Assembly (NCBI GenBank): GCA_018241225.1
Contig: JAFEEG010000013.1
Coordinates: 1 to 64,000 of the forward strand
DNA from: Pseudomonadota bacterium
GTDB lineage: Bacteria; Pseudomonadota; Gammaproteobacteria; Burkholderiales; Burkholderiaceae_C
DNA length: 64,000 nucleotides
Direction of reading: 5' to 3'
The translations under genes were made by a program, and so were the position numbers. The notes beneath the pieces were generated by a model. It was given only the letters and a program-made list of their open reading frames with translations. It was not told the origin of the DNA and did not search any database. Position 1 is the first letter of the stretch. Each line of letters begins with the position of its first letter. Below, one piece after another: positions 34,760 to 46,799 of this stretch.

Positions 34760-36340
34760 ATGAAAAAGATCCTCCTGCCGCTCGGCGTTTCCCTGGCGAT
34801 GGCGTTCGGCGCCTGCGCGGCCCAGGCCAAGCCCTTCACCTGGACCGCGTCGGCCGACGCGCTGTCGATGGACCCGTACTCGGCCAACCACTCGTTCACG
34901 AACTCGTTCATGAACAACATCTACGAGGGGCTGGTGCGCTTCAACGAGAAGATCGAGGTCGAGCCCGCGCTGGCCGAGTCGTGGCAGTCGGTGAGCCCCA
35001 CCGTGTGGCGCTTCAAGCTGCGCCCCAATGTCAAGTTCCACAACGGCGAGGCGTTCACCGCTGACGACGTGGTGTTCAGCTGGCAGCGCGTGCAGACCCC
35101 CGGGTCGCTCTCCAAGCTCAACCTGGGCGAGGTCAAGGAAGTGCGCAAGGTCGACAACATGACGGTCGACGTCGAGACCAAGGCGCCCTTCCCGCTGCTG
35201 CTCAACGCGCTGATGAACCTGCCCATCATGAGCAAGTCCTGGTGCGAGGCCAACAACGCCAAGGAGGCCAGCGACCTGCAGCAGAAGAAGGAAAACTACG
35301 CCAACCGCAACACCAACGGCACGGGCCCGTTCATGGTCAAGTCGCGCGACGTGGACGTGAAGACCGTGCTGGCAGCCAACCCCAACTGGTGGGACAAACC
35401 CAAGCACAACCTGACCGAGGTGGTCTTCACGCCCATCCAGTCTGACGCGACGCGCACCTCCTCGCTGCTGTCGGGCGCGCTGGACGCCACGGTGAGCGTG
35501 CCGCTGCAGGACGTGCAGCGCATCAACAGCTCGGGCAACTTCAGCGTGGTGCAGGGCCCCGAGCTGCGCACCATCTACTTCGGCATGGACCAGCACCGCG
35601 ACGAGCTGCTGTATTCAGACGTGAAGGGCAAGAACCCGTTCAAGGACGTGCGCGTGCGCAAGGCCGTGTACCAGGCCATCGACGTCGAGGGCATCAAGCG
35701 CTCGGTGATGCGCGGCACCTCCTGGCCGGCCGGCATGGTGCTGGCGCCGCAGCTCAACGGCGCGCCCAAGAACCTCAACAGCCGCCTGCCCTTCGACCCC
35801 GAGGCATCCAAGAAGCTGCTGGCCGAGGCCGGCTATCCCAACGGCTTCACGGTCGGCATGCAGTGCCCCAACAACCGCTACGTGTACGACGAGCAGATCT
35901 GCCTGGCCGCCATCTCGATGCTCGGGCGCGTGGGCATCAAGGTCACGCCGCAGATCGAGCCGGTGGCCAAGTGGAGCGTGCGCTTGAACACGCAGGACGT
36001 GTCGCTCTTCCTGATCGGCCACGCCGGCCTGCCGATGGCCGACTCGCAAGCCCTGCTGTCGGACATGGCGGCCACGCGAACCAGCAGCAAGGGCGGCCTG
36101 AACGCCGGGGGCTACTCCAACCCGGCCTTCGATGCGCTCCTGCCCAAGATCTCGTCCGAGCTCGACCCCGCCAAGCGCAATGCCTACATTGCCGATGCGG
36201 TGACCATCCTGCGCGACGACATCGCCTACGTGCCGCTGCACCAGCAACCCATCACCTGGGCAGCACGCAAGGGCGTGGACCTGAAGCAGTCGCCGGACAA
36301 CTCGCTGCGCCTGTGGCTGGTGCGGGTCTCTGCACCCTGA
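34760..36340 (+). CDS. peptide/opine-type ABC transporter substrate-binding protein
   Basis: SBP_bac_5 family (DppA/OppA-like) periplasmic protein, 526 aa, with signal peptide ending ACAAQA near residue 23. Typical blocks: SADALSMDPYS, WRFKLRPNVKFHNGEAFTAD near residue 95, NGTGPFMVKS, and VRKAVYQAIDV. Cluster 5 proteins bind peptides but also other small polar molecules; the downstream deaminase-type enzymes suggest a nitrogen heterocycle (inference). Confidence 0.94.
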   Translation: MKKILLPLGVSLAMAFGACAAQAKPFTWTASADALSMDPYSANHSFTNSFMNNIYEGLVRFNEKIEVEPALAESWQSVSPTVWRFKLRPNVKFHNGEAFTADDVVFSWQRVQTPGSLSKLNLGEVKEVRKVDNMTVDVETKAPFPLLLNALMNLPIMSKSWCEANNAKEASDLQQKKENYANRNTNGTGPFMVKSRDVDVKTVLAANPNWWDKPKHNLTEVVFTPIQSDATRTSSLLSGALDATVSVPLQDVQRINSSGNFSVVQGPELRTIYFGMDQHRDELLYSDVKGKNPFKDVRVRKAVYQAIDVEGIKRSVMRGTSWPAGMVLAPQLNGAPKNLNSRLPFDPEASKKLLAEAGYPNGFTVGMQCPNNRYVYDEQICLAAISMLGRVGIKVTPQIEPVAKWSVRLNTQDVSLFLIGHAGLPMADSQALLSDMAATRTSSKGGLNAGGYSNPAFDALLPKISSELDPAKRNAYIADAVTILRDDIAYVPLHQQPITWAARKGVDLKQSPDNSLRLWLVRVSAP

Positions 36341-36353
36341 ACCTGGGGCCGCC

Positions 36354-37319
36354 ATGCTGCGCTTCCTGTCGACCCGGCTGTGGAACGGCCTGCTCGTGAT
36401 GATCGGGGTGACCTTCGTCTCGTTCCTGCTGTTCAACTACATCGGCGACCCCGTCAGCAACCTGCTGGGCGATACCGTGACGCTCGCGCAGAAGGAAGAG
36501 ATGCGCCACTCGCTGGGGCTGGACAAGCCCCTGCTGCTGCGCTTTGGCGACTATGTATGGCGGGCGGTGCATGGCGAGTTCGGCATCTCCTACCGCAACC
36601 TGGAGCCGGTGGGCCAGTTGCTGGCAGCGCGCATTCCGGCCACGCTGGAGCTGAGCCTGTGCGCCGCGGTGCTGGCGCTGGGCGTGGGCGTGCCGATGGG
36701 CGTGTACGCGGGCATCCGCCGCAACTCCTGGCTGGCGCAGACCATGCAGGTGGCCTCGCTGGTGGGCGTGTCGATTCCCTCGTTTCTCACCGGCATCATC
36801 CTGATCCTGATCTTCTCGGTGGAGCTGGACTGGCTGCCCGCCTTCGGGCGCGGCGACGTGGTGCACATCGGCTCGTGGACCACTGGGCTGCTCACCACCA
36901 GCGGCCTGAAGTCGCTGGTGATGCCATCGATCACGCTGGCCCTGTTCCAGCTCACGCTGTTCATGCGCCTGGTGCGCTCGGAGATGATGGAAGTGCTGCG
37001 CACCGACTACATCAAGTTCGCGCGGGCGCGCGGCATCGTCGACCGCTCGATCCACTTCAAGCACGCGCTGAAGAACACGCTGATTCCCGTCATCACCGTG
37101 GCGGGCCTGCAGCTGGGCTCGCTGATCGCCTTCTCGATCATCACCGAGACGGTGTTCCAGTGGCCGGGCCTGGGCTTGCTGATCATCCAGGCCATCACCT
37201 TCGGCGACATCCCGGTGATCTCGGCCTACCTGATGCTCGTGGCGCTGCTGTTCGTGCTCATCAATGCCATCGTCGACCTGCTGTACTTCCGGGTCGATCC
37301 CCGCGTGAGGCTTGCATGA
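36354..37319 (+). CDS. ABC transporter permease (DppB type)
   Basis: First permease of the peptide-type importer, 321 aa, six helices. It begins MLRFLSTRLWNGLLVMIGVTF as usual for DppB, and the coupling (EAA) loop is visible as YIKFARARGIVDRSI near residue 220. It sits 13 bases after the binding protein, and its stop overlaps the next ATG. Confidence 0.95.
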   Translation: MLRFLSTRLWNGLLVMIGVTFVSFLLFNYIGDPVSNLLGDTVTLAQKEEMRHSLGLDKPLLLRFGDYVWRAVHGEFGISYRNLEPVGQLLAARIPATLELSLCAAVLALGVGVPMGVYAGIRRNSWLAQTMQVASLVGVSIPSFLTGIILILIFSVELDWLPAFGRGDVVHIGSWTTGLLTTSGLKSLVMPSITLALFQLTLFMRLVRSEMMEVLRTDYIKFARARGIVDRSIHFKHALKNTLIPVITVAGLQLGSLIAFSIITETVFQWPGLGLLIIQAITFGDIPVISAYLMLVALLFVLINAIVDLLYFRVDPRVRLA

Positions 37320-38275
37320 ACGAAATCTCCCAAGCCTCCGCCGCGCTGCCCCCGGTGGCCGCGCCCTCGGCGTGGCAACGCTTTGCCGACAGCGACTTCG
37401 TCTACAGCTTCAAGCGTTCGCCCACCGCCATGGTGTCGGCCTGCGTGCTGCTGCTGTTCGTGTTGATCGCGCTGCTGGCCCCCTTGCTGGCGCCGCAGGA
37501 CCCGTTCGACCCCGCTGCGCTGGAGCTGATGAACGCGCGCCTTCCGCCCGTGTGGCTGGATGGCGGGCAGATGCGCTTTCCGCTGGGCACCGACGGCCAG
37601 GGCCGCGACCTGCTGTCGGTGTTGATGTATGGCCTGCGCATCTCGCTCATGGTGAGCTTTTGCGCCACCTTGTTCTCGCTGGTCATCGGCGTCACGCTGG
37701 GCCTGATCAGCGGCTATGCAGGCGGGCGCATCGACAACCTGGTCATGCGCCTGGCCGACATGCAGCTGAGCTTTCCTACCGTGCTGGTGGCGCTGCTGAT
37801 CGACGGGCTGTCGCATTCGCTGCTGCCGCGCGAAGTGCACGAGCGCATTGCGCTGCTGGTGGTGATCTTCGCCATCGGCATCTCGACCTGGGTGCAGTAC
37901 GCCCGCACCGTGCGCGGCGCCACGCTGGTGGAAAAGTCGAAGGACTACGTGCATGCCGCCCGCCTGATCGGCATGGGGCCGCTGCGCATCCTGTTTCGCC
38001 ACGTGCTGCCCAACGTGCTGGGGCCGGTGCTGGTGATCGCCACCCTGTCGCTGGGCCTGAGCATCCTGACCGAAGCCACGCTGAGCTTCCTGGGCCTGGG
38101 CGTGCCGCCTACCTCGCCTTCGCTGGGCACGCTGATCCGCGTGGGCAACGAAGTGCTGTTCTCCGGCGAATGGTGGGTCACCGTCATGCCCGGCATCACG
38201 CTGGTGCTGCTGGTGCTGGCGATCAACCTGCTGGGCGACTGGCTGCGCGATGTGTTCAACCCGAAACTGAAATGA
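37316..38275 (+). CDS. ABC transporter permease (DppC type)
   Basis: Second permease, 319 aa, with the OppC N-terminal domain (first helix near residues 42-60), the marker LGTDGQGRDLLSVLMYGLRI and the EAA loop YVHAARLIGMGPLRILFRHV, then FLGLGVPPTSPSLG. ATG 37316 overlaps the upstream stop (ATGA). The frame is open far upstream through the DppB gene, but that part has no family sequence. Confidence 0.95.
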   Translation: MNEISQASAALPPVAAPSAWQRFADSDFVYSFKRSPTAMVSACVLLLFVLIALLAPLLAPQDPFDPAALELMNARLPPVWLDGGQMRFPLGTDGQGRDLLSVLMYGLRISLMVSFCATLFSLVIGVTLGLISGYAGGRIDNLVMRLADMQLSFPTVLVALLIDGLSHSLLPREVHERIALLVVIFAIGISTWVQYARTVRGATLVEKSKDYVHAARLIGMGPLRILFRHVLPNVLGPVLVIATLSLGLSILTEATLSFLGLGVPPTSPSLGTLIRVGNEVLFSGEWWVTVMPGITLVLLVLAINLLGDWLRDVFNPKLK

Positions 38276-38288
38276 ATCCGGGCCTGAC

Positions 38289-39283
38289 ATGAACACCACC
38301 ACTACCCAACCCGTCCTGACCGTGCAGGGCCTGCGCGTCGAGATTCCCACGCGGCGCGGCGTGCTGCTGGCACTGGACGACGTTTCGTTTTCCATCGCGC
38401 CGGGCGAGATCCTGGGCTTCGTGGGCGAATCGGGCGCAGGCAAGTCGCTCACCGGCATGTCCATCCTCGGCCTGCTGGAGCCACCGGGCCATGTGGCCGG
38501 CGGCGAGATCCACCTGGGCGACAAGCGCCTGGACACGCTCACGCAAAAGCAGATGCGGCTGATCCGCGGCAAGGAGATCGGCGCGGTGTTCCAGGACCCG
38601 CTGATGAGCCTGAACCCGCTGCTGCGCATCGGCGAGCAGTTGACCGAGACCATCCTCACGCACATTCCCGTGTCCAAGGAAGAGGCCGCGCAGCGCGCGT
38701 TGGCGCTCATGCGGGCCGTGGGCATTCCGGCGCCGGAGGCACGCTTCGACGCCTACCCGCACCAGTTCTCCGGCGGCATGCGCCAGCGCATCGTCATCGC
38801 GCTGGCCCTGTGCGCCGAGCCGCGCCTGGTGGTGGCCGACGAGCCGACCACGGCGCTGGACGTGTCGATCCAGGCGCAGGTGCTGCAGCTGCTGCGCCAA
38901 CTGTGCCGCGACAAGGGCACGGCCATGCTGCTGGTCACGCACGACATGGGCGTGATCGCCGAAACGGCCGACCGCGTGGCCGTGATGTATGCCGGCCGCA
39001 TCGTGGAGGTCGGCCCGGTGGAGGAAGTGGTTCGCTCGCCGGTCCACCCCTACACGCGGGGCCTGATGAGCGCCATTCCCACGCTCAAGCGCGTGAGCGG
39101 CCCGCTCGCGCAGATCGACGGCGCCATGCCGCGCCTGAACAGCCGGCCCGTGGGCTGCGCATTCAACCCGCGCTGCGAACACGCCAGCGACCAATGCCGC
39201 GCGCAGACACCGCCGGTCGTGGCCACGAAACCCGGACATCGCGTGGCCTGCTGGCTGGCCGTGCCGCAGCAAACGGAGCACGC

Positions 39284-39287
<4 letters not shown>
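38289..39287 (+). CDS. ABC transporter ATP-binding protein (DppD type)
   Basis: ATPase of 332 aa with Walker A GESGAGKSLTG near residue 43, signature FSGGMRQRIVIA, Walker B VVADEPTTALD and the C-terminal oligopeptide-transporter domain with the Cys pattern CAFNPRCEHASDQC (possible Fe-S ligand set). It follows the permease by 13 bases and overlaps the second ATPase by four. Confidence 0.95.
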
Positions 39288-40292
<1,005 letters not shown>

Positions 40293-40303
<11 letters not shown>

Positions 40304-41759
40304 AACCCGAGCACAAGCCCAGCCGGTCGACCTGCTGATCGTCAACGGCACCGTCATCACCGTGGACGGACAGCGCCGCGTGATCGAAGGCGGCGCCGTG
40401 GCGGTGCAGGCCGAGCGCATCGTCGCCGTCGGCAGCACCGAAGAACTGGCCGCGCGCTACGTGGCACGCAAGACCATCGACGCCACCCGCAAGGCGGTGC
40501 TCCCCGGCCTCATCGACTGCCACGCCCATGCGGGCCACGGCCTGCTCAAGACCATGGGCGCCGGCGATTCGGATGCGTGGTCGGCCGCGTGCGAGCAGAT
40601 CTACACCGTCGGCTCCGACGAGACCTTCTGGTATGCCGAAGCGAAGCTTGCCGCCCTGGAGCGCCTGCGCTGCGGCACCACCACGGGCGTGTGCCTGTTT
40701 GGCGGCGGCGACAGCATCATGCGGGTGGACGACCCCAAGTACGCCGCGCGCCATTGCGACGCCATCGCGGAAACGGGCACGCGCTCGTTCCTCGCCGTGG
40801 GCCCGTCGCACGCGCCCGCCCCGCGCACCTATGCCGACTGGGCAACCGGCCAGCGCGTGGACCGCCCCGTGTCGTGGGAGCAGATGTACGAGACCTGCGA
40901 GGAAGTGATCCGCACCCGTCACGGCACGGCCGATGGCCGCGTCAACATCTGCGTCACCCTGCCCGTCTACCACCCGGACCAGGCGCCGCAGCAAGTGCAA
41001 TACGCGAACGTGTTTCGCAGCCAGGCCGCGCAGTACTCGGCCCTGGCCCGCAAGTACGACCTGGCCTTCACGCAGGACGGCCACCGCACCGGCAGCCTCA
41101 AGCTGGCCCACGAGGAGCTGGGCCTGCTGAGCGAGCGCGCCTTCATGTCGCACAGCATCGACCTCACCGACGAGGACATCGCCGCCTGCGCCGAGACCGG
41201 CACGCGCATCGTGCACAACCCCAGCGCCATCATGTCGATCCGCGGCCGCTGCCCGGTGCCGGAACTGCTGGATGCCGGCGTGACGGTGGCGCTGGGCTCG
41301 GACGGCATTGCGCCCGACCGCAGCTACGACATGTTCCGCCACATGTTCCAGTGCATGCACTACCACCGCCGCCACTTTCGCGACGCGGGCGTGCTGCCGC
41401 ACGGCAAGGTGCTGGAGATGGTCACCATCGATGCGGCCCGCACGCTGGGGCTGGAACACGAGATCGGTTCGCTCGAAGCGGGCAAGAGAGCCGACATCAT
41501 CCTCATCGACCTGTTCAAGCCGCACCTGATGCCGCTGAACATGCCCGTCTATCGCGTGACCTGCTTTGCCAACGGCGCGGACGTGTGCACCACCATCGTC
41601 GACGGCCGGGTGCTGATGGAAGACGGCAAGGTGCTCACGGTGGACGAGTCGCAGGTCATGGAGCTGGCCCAGGTGGCCACCGACCAGATGATCGAACGCA
41701 CCGGGCTGCAGCACCTGCTGGCGTCGCCCGAGACGCTCTGGCGTGCAAGCCACTACTGA
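40293..41759 (+). CDS. metal-dependent amidohydrolase (AtzA/TrzN/SAH-deaminase-like)
   Basis: Amidohydrolase-superfamily enzyme, 488 aa. The N-terminal metal motif reads GLIDCHAHAGHGLLK near residue 70, a third metal His is likely in AFMSHSIDLTDED, and the metal Asp in VALGSDGIAPD. The typical H-x-H-x2-E strand is replaced by FTQDGHRTGS, so the active site differs from cytosine deaminase or SAH deaminase. Substrate unknown; hydrolytic deamination or dechlorination of a heterocycle would fit the family. Confidence 0.87.
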
Positions 41760-41776
41760 CTGGACTCTCCCACCAC

Positions 41777-42976
41777 ATGACGACAACCACCACGGTCATC
41801 CGCAACGTGCGCCCGTTGGGCGGCCCCGCAGCCGACGTGCTGGTTCAGGGCCCAAGCATTTGCGCCGTCGTTCCCGCCGGCCAGGCCTCGCCCGAGCTGC
41901 CCACGCTGGTGGACGGCAAGGGCCAGCTGCTGGTGCCCGGGCTGGTCGAGGCCCACACGCACTTCGACAAGACGCTGTGGGCCACGCCCTGGCGGCCCAA
42001 CAGCGCGGGCCCCACGCGCAACCATCGCATCGCCAACGAGCAGGCCGTGCTCAAGGACTTCAAGGTGCCGATGGCCGAGCGCGCCGCACCGCTCATCGAG
42101 GAGTGCATTGCACGCGGGTCGCTGTACTTTCGCAGCCACGTCGATGCCCAGACCACCTGGGGCATCAGGCACGTGGAAGAAATGCTGGCGCTGCGCGAGC
42201 ACTTCAAGGATGTCATCGACATGCAGCTGGTGACTTTTCCCCAGGGCGGCATGCTGATCTCGCCCGGTGCGCTGGAGCTGATGGAGCAATCGCTCGAGCT
42301 GGGCGTGGACGTGGTGGGCGGCATCGACCCTGCGGGCATCGACAAGGACCCGATCCGGCACCTGGAGACCGTGTTCGGCCTGGCCGTGAAGTTCGGGCGT
42401 GGCGTCGACATCCACCTGCACGACCTGGGCGAACTGGGGCGCTGGGAGATCGAGCGCATTGCCGACATGACCGCCGCGCACGGCATGGAAGGCCGTGTGA
42501 TGCTCAGCCACGCCTATTCGCTGGGGGCCTTTGCGCCGGCCGACCTGCATGCGCTGGCGGACCGGCTGGCGGCGCTGCGCATCTCGGTGATGACCTGCGC
42601 GCCGGGCTACGTCACCGTGCCGCCCGTGGCCATGCTGCGATCTCGGGGTGTCAACGTGTGCTCCGGCTCGGACGGCATTCGCGACGCCTGGAGCCCCATG
42701 GGCAACGGCGACATGCTCGAGCGGGCCCGCCTGATCGCGCTGCGCTTTGGCTGGAGCAAGGACGAAGACCTTGCCGCTGCCTTCGACGTGGTGAGTCACG
42801 GCGGCGCGCGCGCGCTGGGCCTTGCCGCCTACGGACTGGAAGCCGGCTGCCAGGCCAACCTGGTGCTGCTCGATGCAGAGAACATGGCTGCGGCGGTGGT
42901 CGAATGCGCGCCGCGCCGCACCGTCATCAGCCGCGGGCGGGTGGTGGCGCGCGACGGGGTGTATAGCGGGCCTTGA
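41777..42976 (+). CDS. cytosine deaminase-like amidohydrolase (CodA/AtzC type)
   Basis: Amidohydrolase of 399 aa. Metal motif EAHTHFDKTLW near residue 55, RSHVDAQTTWG, DIHLHDLGELG (H-x-H), LSHAYSLG and CSGSDGIRDAW (metal Asp) follow the cytosine deaminase/isopropylammelide hydrolase pattern closely. Position 17 bases after the other amidohydrolase suggests sequential steps on one imported compound. A terminator follows, closing the operon. Confidence 0.9.
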   Translation: MTTTTTVIRNVRPLGGPAADVLVQGPSICAVVPAGQASPELPTLVDGKGQLLVPGLVEAHTHFDKTLWATPWRPNSAGPTRNHRIANEQAVLKDFKVPMAERAAPLIEECIARGSLYFRSHVDAQTTWGIRHVEEMLALREHFKDVIDMQLVTFPQGGMLISPGALELMEQSLELGVDVVGGIDPAGIDKDPIRHLETVFGLAVKFGRGVDIHLHDLGELGRWEIERIADMTAAHGMEGRVMLSHAYSLGAFAPADLHALADRLAALRISVMTCAPGYVTVPPVAMLRSRGVNVCSGSDGIRDAWSPMGNGDMLERARLIALRFGWSKDEDLAAAFDVVSHGGARALGLAAYGLEAGCQANLVLLDAENMAAAVVECAPRRTVISRGRVVARDGVYSGP

Positions 42977-42985
42977 GGCTGGCCT

Positions 42986-43022
42986 GCGGGTGCCTCTTGC
43001 GCGCGCGCTGGCACCCGCTTTT
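42986..43022 (+). terminator. terminator of the ABC/amidohydrolase operon
   Basis: GCGGGTGCC (42986-42994) pairs with GGCACCCGC (43010-43018), 15-base loop, followed by TTTT. Ten bases after the operon's last stop. Confidence 0.75.
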
Positions 43023-43045
43023 GCGCCACCGGCGCACCACCCGGA

Positions 43046-43489
43046 TCAGCGATGGCCTGGCGCATCGTCTGCGCCATGGCCCACACCATGGGGAGCGGCT
43101 GCGTTCGCCACCCCCGGCGCATCGTCCGCGCCATGACCAACGCCATGGGGACCCGGAGCATTCGCATGGCCCACCGCGTCGTCTGCGCCGTGCCCGTTGC
43201 CATGCCCCGCGCCCTGCGCCGTGCCATGGCCGCCACCGCTGCTTGCGGAACTTGAGCCGCTGGAGCCGCTGGAGCCGCTGGAGCCGCTCGATCCGCTCGA
43301 TCCGCTGGAACCGCTGGAACCGCCGGAGCCGCCTCCTCCGCTGCCGCTGCCGCTGCCTCCACCGCCACCGCCACCGCCACCTCCGCCACCGCCCCCACCC
43401 CCGCCACCGTGCGCCATCACAGGCCCCACGAGCGTGCCCAATGCCAACGCAAGGATGCTTGCAGATGCCGTCCTTCTCACCTTGTCCAT
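43046..43489 (-). CDS. secreted Gly/Ser/His-rich repeat protein
   Basis: A 147-aa protein: signal peptide ending GPVMA at residue 26, a run of about 18 Gly, a (Gly-Ser-Ser)n stretch encoded by 9-bp repeats, and a His/Asp-rich tail in which PHGVGHGADDAPG recurs. No catalytic domain. The His/Asp repeats could bind metal and the Gly/Ser part is disordered. It is divergent from the DUF6502 gene; the 135-base gap carries duplicated operator-like palindromes. No family recognised, low complexity makes homology hard to judge. Confidence 0.65.
   Translation of the reverse strand: MDKVRRTASASILALALGTLVGPVMAHGGGGGGGGGGGGGGGGGGSGSGSGGGGSGGSSGSSGSSGSSGSSGSSGSSGSSSASSGGGHGTAQGAGHGNGHGADDAVGHANAPGPHGVGHGADDAPGVANAAAPHGVGHGADDAPGHR
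43254..43325. repeat. 9-bp tandem repeat (8 copies) in the Gly/Ser/His-rich gene
   Basis: Eight consecutive 9-mers of the type GAGCCGCTG/GATCCGCTC/GAACCGCTG, encoding Gly-Ser-Ser repeats on the minus strand. Copies differ by single bases. Confidence 0.9.
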
Positions 43490-43515
43490 GCTGCTCTCCA
43501 GTCGAAGATTGGTTG

Positions 43516-43534
43516 CGTGGGAAATTTACCCACG
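43516..43534. promoter_or_regulatory. operator-like palindrome, proximal to the secreted-protein gene
   Basis: CGTGGG-AAATTTA-CCCACG, a 6-bp inverted repeat around an AT core, followed by GTCGAAACATT. Resembles the site at 43571-43595 in the same intergenic region, each adjacent to one of the divergent genes. Confidence 0.55.
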
Positions 43535-43570
43535 TCGAAACATTGGACGGAAAAACTCCCTACGTCAAAC

Positions 43571-43595
43571 ATTTGTGTGAGAATTTCCCACAAAT
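43571..43595. promoter_or_regulatory. operator-like palindrome, proximal to the DUF6502 gene
   Basis: ATTTGTG (43571-43577) and CACAAAT (43589-43595) flank TGAGAATTTCC; the core GTGAGAATTTCCCAC parallels GTGGGAAATTTACCCAC at 43517-43533, and both are next to a CGTC(G)AAACATT sequence. The second copy lies 30 bases before the DUF6502 start. Confidence 0.55.
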
Positions 43596-43624
43596 ACTCT
43601 TGACCCCAACCCGTTCCCTGCGCC

Positions 43625-44517
43625 ATGTCCAACGAGCCCGCCCCTTCCGAAGCCCACCCGCCACGCGTGCTGGTCCAGGCCCTGACTCGTGCATTGCGTC
43701 CGCTGGTCAAGCTCATGCTGTCGCGTGGCGTGACATTCACCTACGCCAGCGAGCTGCTGAAATCGCTCTTTGTCGAAGTCGCCGACCGGGACTTCCGCAT
43801 CGACGACAAGAAGTCCACCGATAGCCGCGTGAGCCTGGTCTCCGGTGTGCATCGCAAGGAAGTGAGCCGCTTGCGACAGGCCATGGAGTCCGGCGAGGAA
43901 GCCGTACCTGCCGTGGTTTCGATCGGCGCCCAGGTTGTCGCGCGATGGATGGGCGCACCCGAATACATCGACGGCGATGGCGCGCCGCTTGCCTTGGCCC
44001 GTTTCGCCAGCGAAGGCGGTGACCGCTCGTTCGAGGCCTTAGTGGCCCGCGTCAACCGCGACATCCGCCCGCGCGTCGTTCTCGACGAGTGGTTGCGCCT
44101 GGGGGTCGTGCACATGGATGAGCAAGGCCTCGTGCACCTCAACGCCGACGCCTTCGTGCCCGCCAAGGGCTTCGACGAGATGAGCTTCTACCTGGGCCAC
44201 AACCTGCACGACCATGCTGCCGCCGCGGCGCACAACCTGATGGGTGCCCAGCCCCCCTTCCTGGAGCGCAGCGTGCACTACGACGGCGTGGGCGCCGACA
44301 CGGTCGCCAAGCTGGCGCAGCAGGCAGGCACGCTGGGCATGCAGGCGCTGGTGACCGTCAACAAGAGCGTGCTGGCGTCGAGCAAGCGCGCTGGTGGTGG
44401 TGGCGACAAGTCGCAGCGCCAGCGCATGACCTTTGGCGTGTACTTCTATGCCGAGGATTCGGCACCACCCGAGCAAGCGCCTGCGCGGCCTGCAAAGAAG
44501 CGCGCAAAGGCCGGGAA

Positions 44518-44521
<4 letters not shown>
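43625..44521 (+). CDS. DUF6502-family protein, probable HTH regulator
   Basis: 298-aa protein. Residues about 20-60 (RPLVKLMLSRGVTFTYASEL, FVEVADRDF) are typical of DUF6502. Residues about 65-90 (TDSRVSLVSGVHRKEVSRLR) look like a helix-turn-helix, and the C-terminal half is helical and charged with a Lys-rich tail. DNA binding is therefore inferred; target could be the duplicated palindromes just upstream. Its stop overlaps the next start (ATGA), so it is co-translated with the DUF5666 protein. Confidence 0.8.
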
Positions 44522-46107
<1,586 letters not shown>

Positions 46108-46178
46108 CCCTCGCACTGCACCATCAGAAACACAGCGCCACCGTGCGATCATCAAGTCCTGCCGACAAAGGGGCGCAC

Positions 46179-46796
46179 ATGAGAACTCACTTGCCCGCAT
46201 GGGTCTTGGCGGCTGCGGCCCTTGCCGTTGCCGCAGGCCCTGCCTGGTCACAACAAGGCGCGGAGCCTCCGGTGCGCCTGCGCGGCGTCGTGCAAAGCGT
46301 GACGGCGAGCACCGTGACCGTGAAGGAGCGTCGCGGCGAGACCATCGCGCTCGGGCTTGCGCCAAGCCTCGTGATCCAGGAAGTGTTCCCCATCGAACTG
46401 GGCGACATCAAGCCCGGCAGCTTTATCGGCACCGCCACGGTGCCGCAGCCAGACGGAGCCCATCGCGCGATCGCGGTCACCGTGTTTCCCGAGTCCGCGC
46501 GTGGTGCGGGGGAAGGCAGCCGGCCGTTCGACCTGCAGCCGGACAGCACCATGACCAACGCCACCGTCGCCGACCTGGCCGAAGCGCCATCGGGGCGGAC
46601 CTTGCACCTGAAGTACAAGGATGGCGAGAAGGCCGTCGTGGTACCGGTTGGCACACCGGTGGTGAGCTTCAGGCCCGGCGACCGCGGTTTGCTCGTTCCC
46701 GGTGCCAGCGTGTCGATGACGGCGCAAGTGGTCAATGGCACGCCCACGGCCCAGCGCATCAATGCGGGAAGAAGCGGCTTCGAGCTTCCCTACTAG
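46179..46796 (+). CDS. exported protein of unknown function (DUF5666-like beta domain)
   Basis: 205 aa with a clear signal peptide ending PAWSQ near residue 25. The mature part is beta-rich: VRLRGVVQSVTASTVTVKER is the pattern of a DUF5666/OB-like strand pair, and IELGDIKPGSFIGTATVPQ is similar to metal- or ligand-binding domains in such proteins. It follows the DUF5666 gene by 71 bases in the same direction and may belong to the same unit. No precise function. Confidence 0.7.
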   Translation: MRTHLPAWVLAAAALAVAAGPAWSQQGAEPPVRLRGVVQSVTASTVTVKERRGETIALGLAPSLVIQEVFPIELGDIKPGSFIGTATVPQPDGAHRAIAVTVFPESARGAGEGSRPFDLQPDSTMTNATVADLAEAPSGRTLHLKYKDGEKAVVVPVGTPVVSFRPGDRGLLVPGASVSMTAQVVNGTPTAQRINAGRSGFELPY

Positions 46797-46799
46797 CCA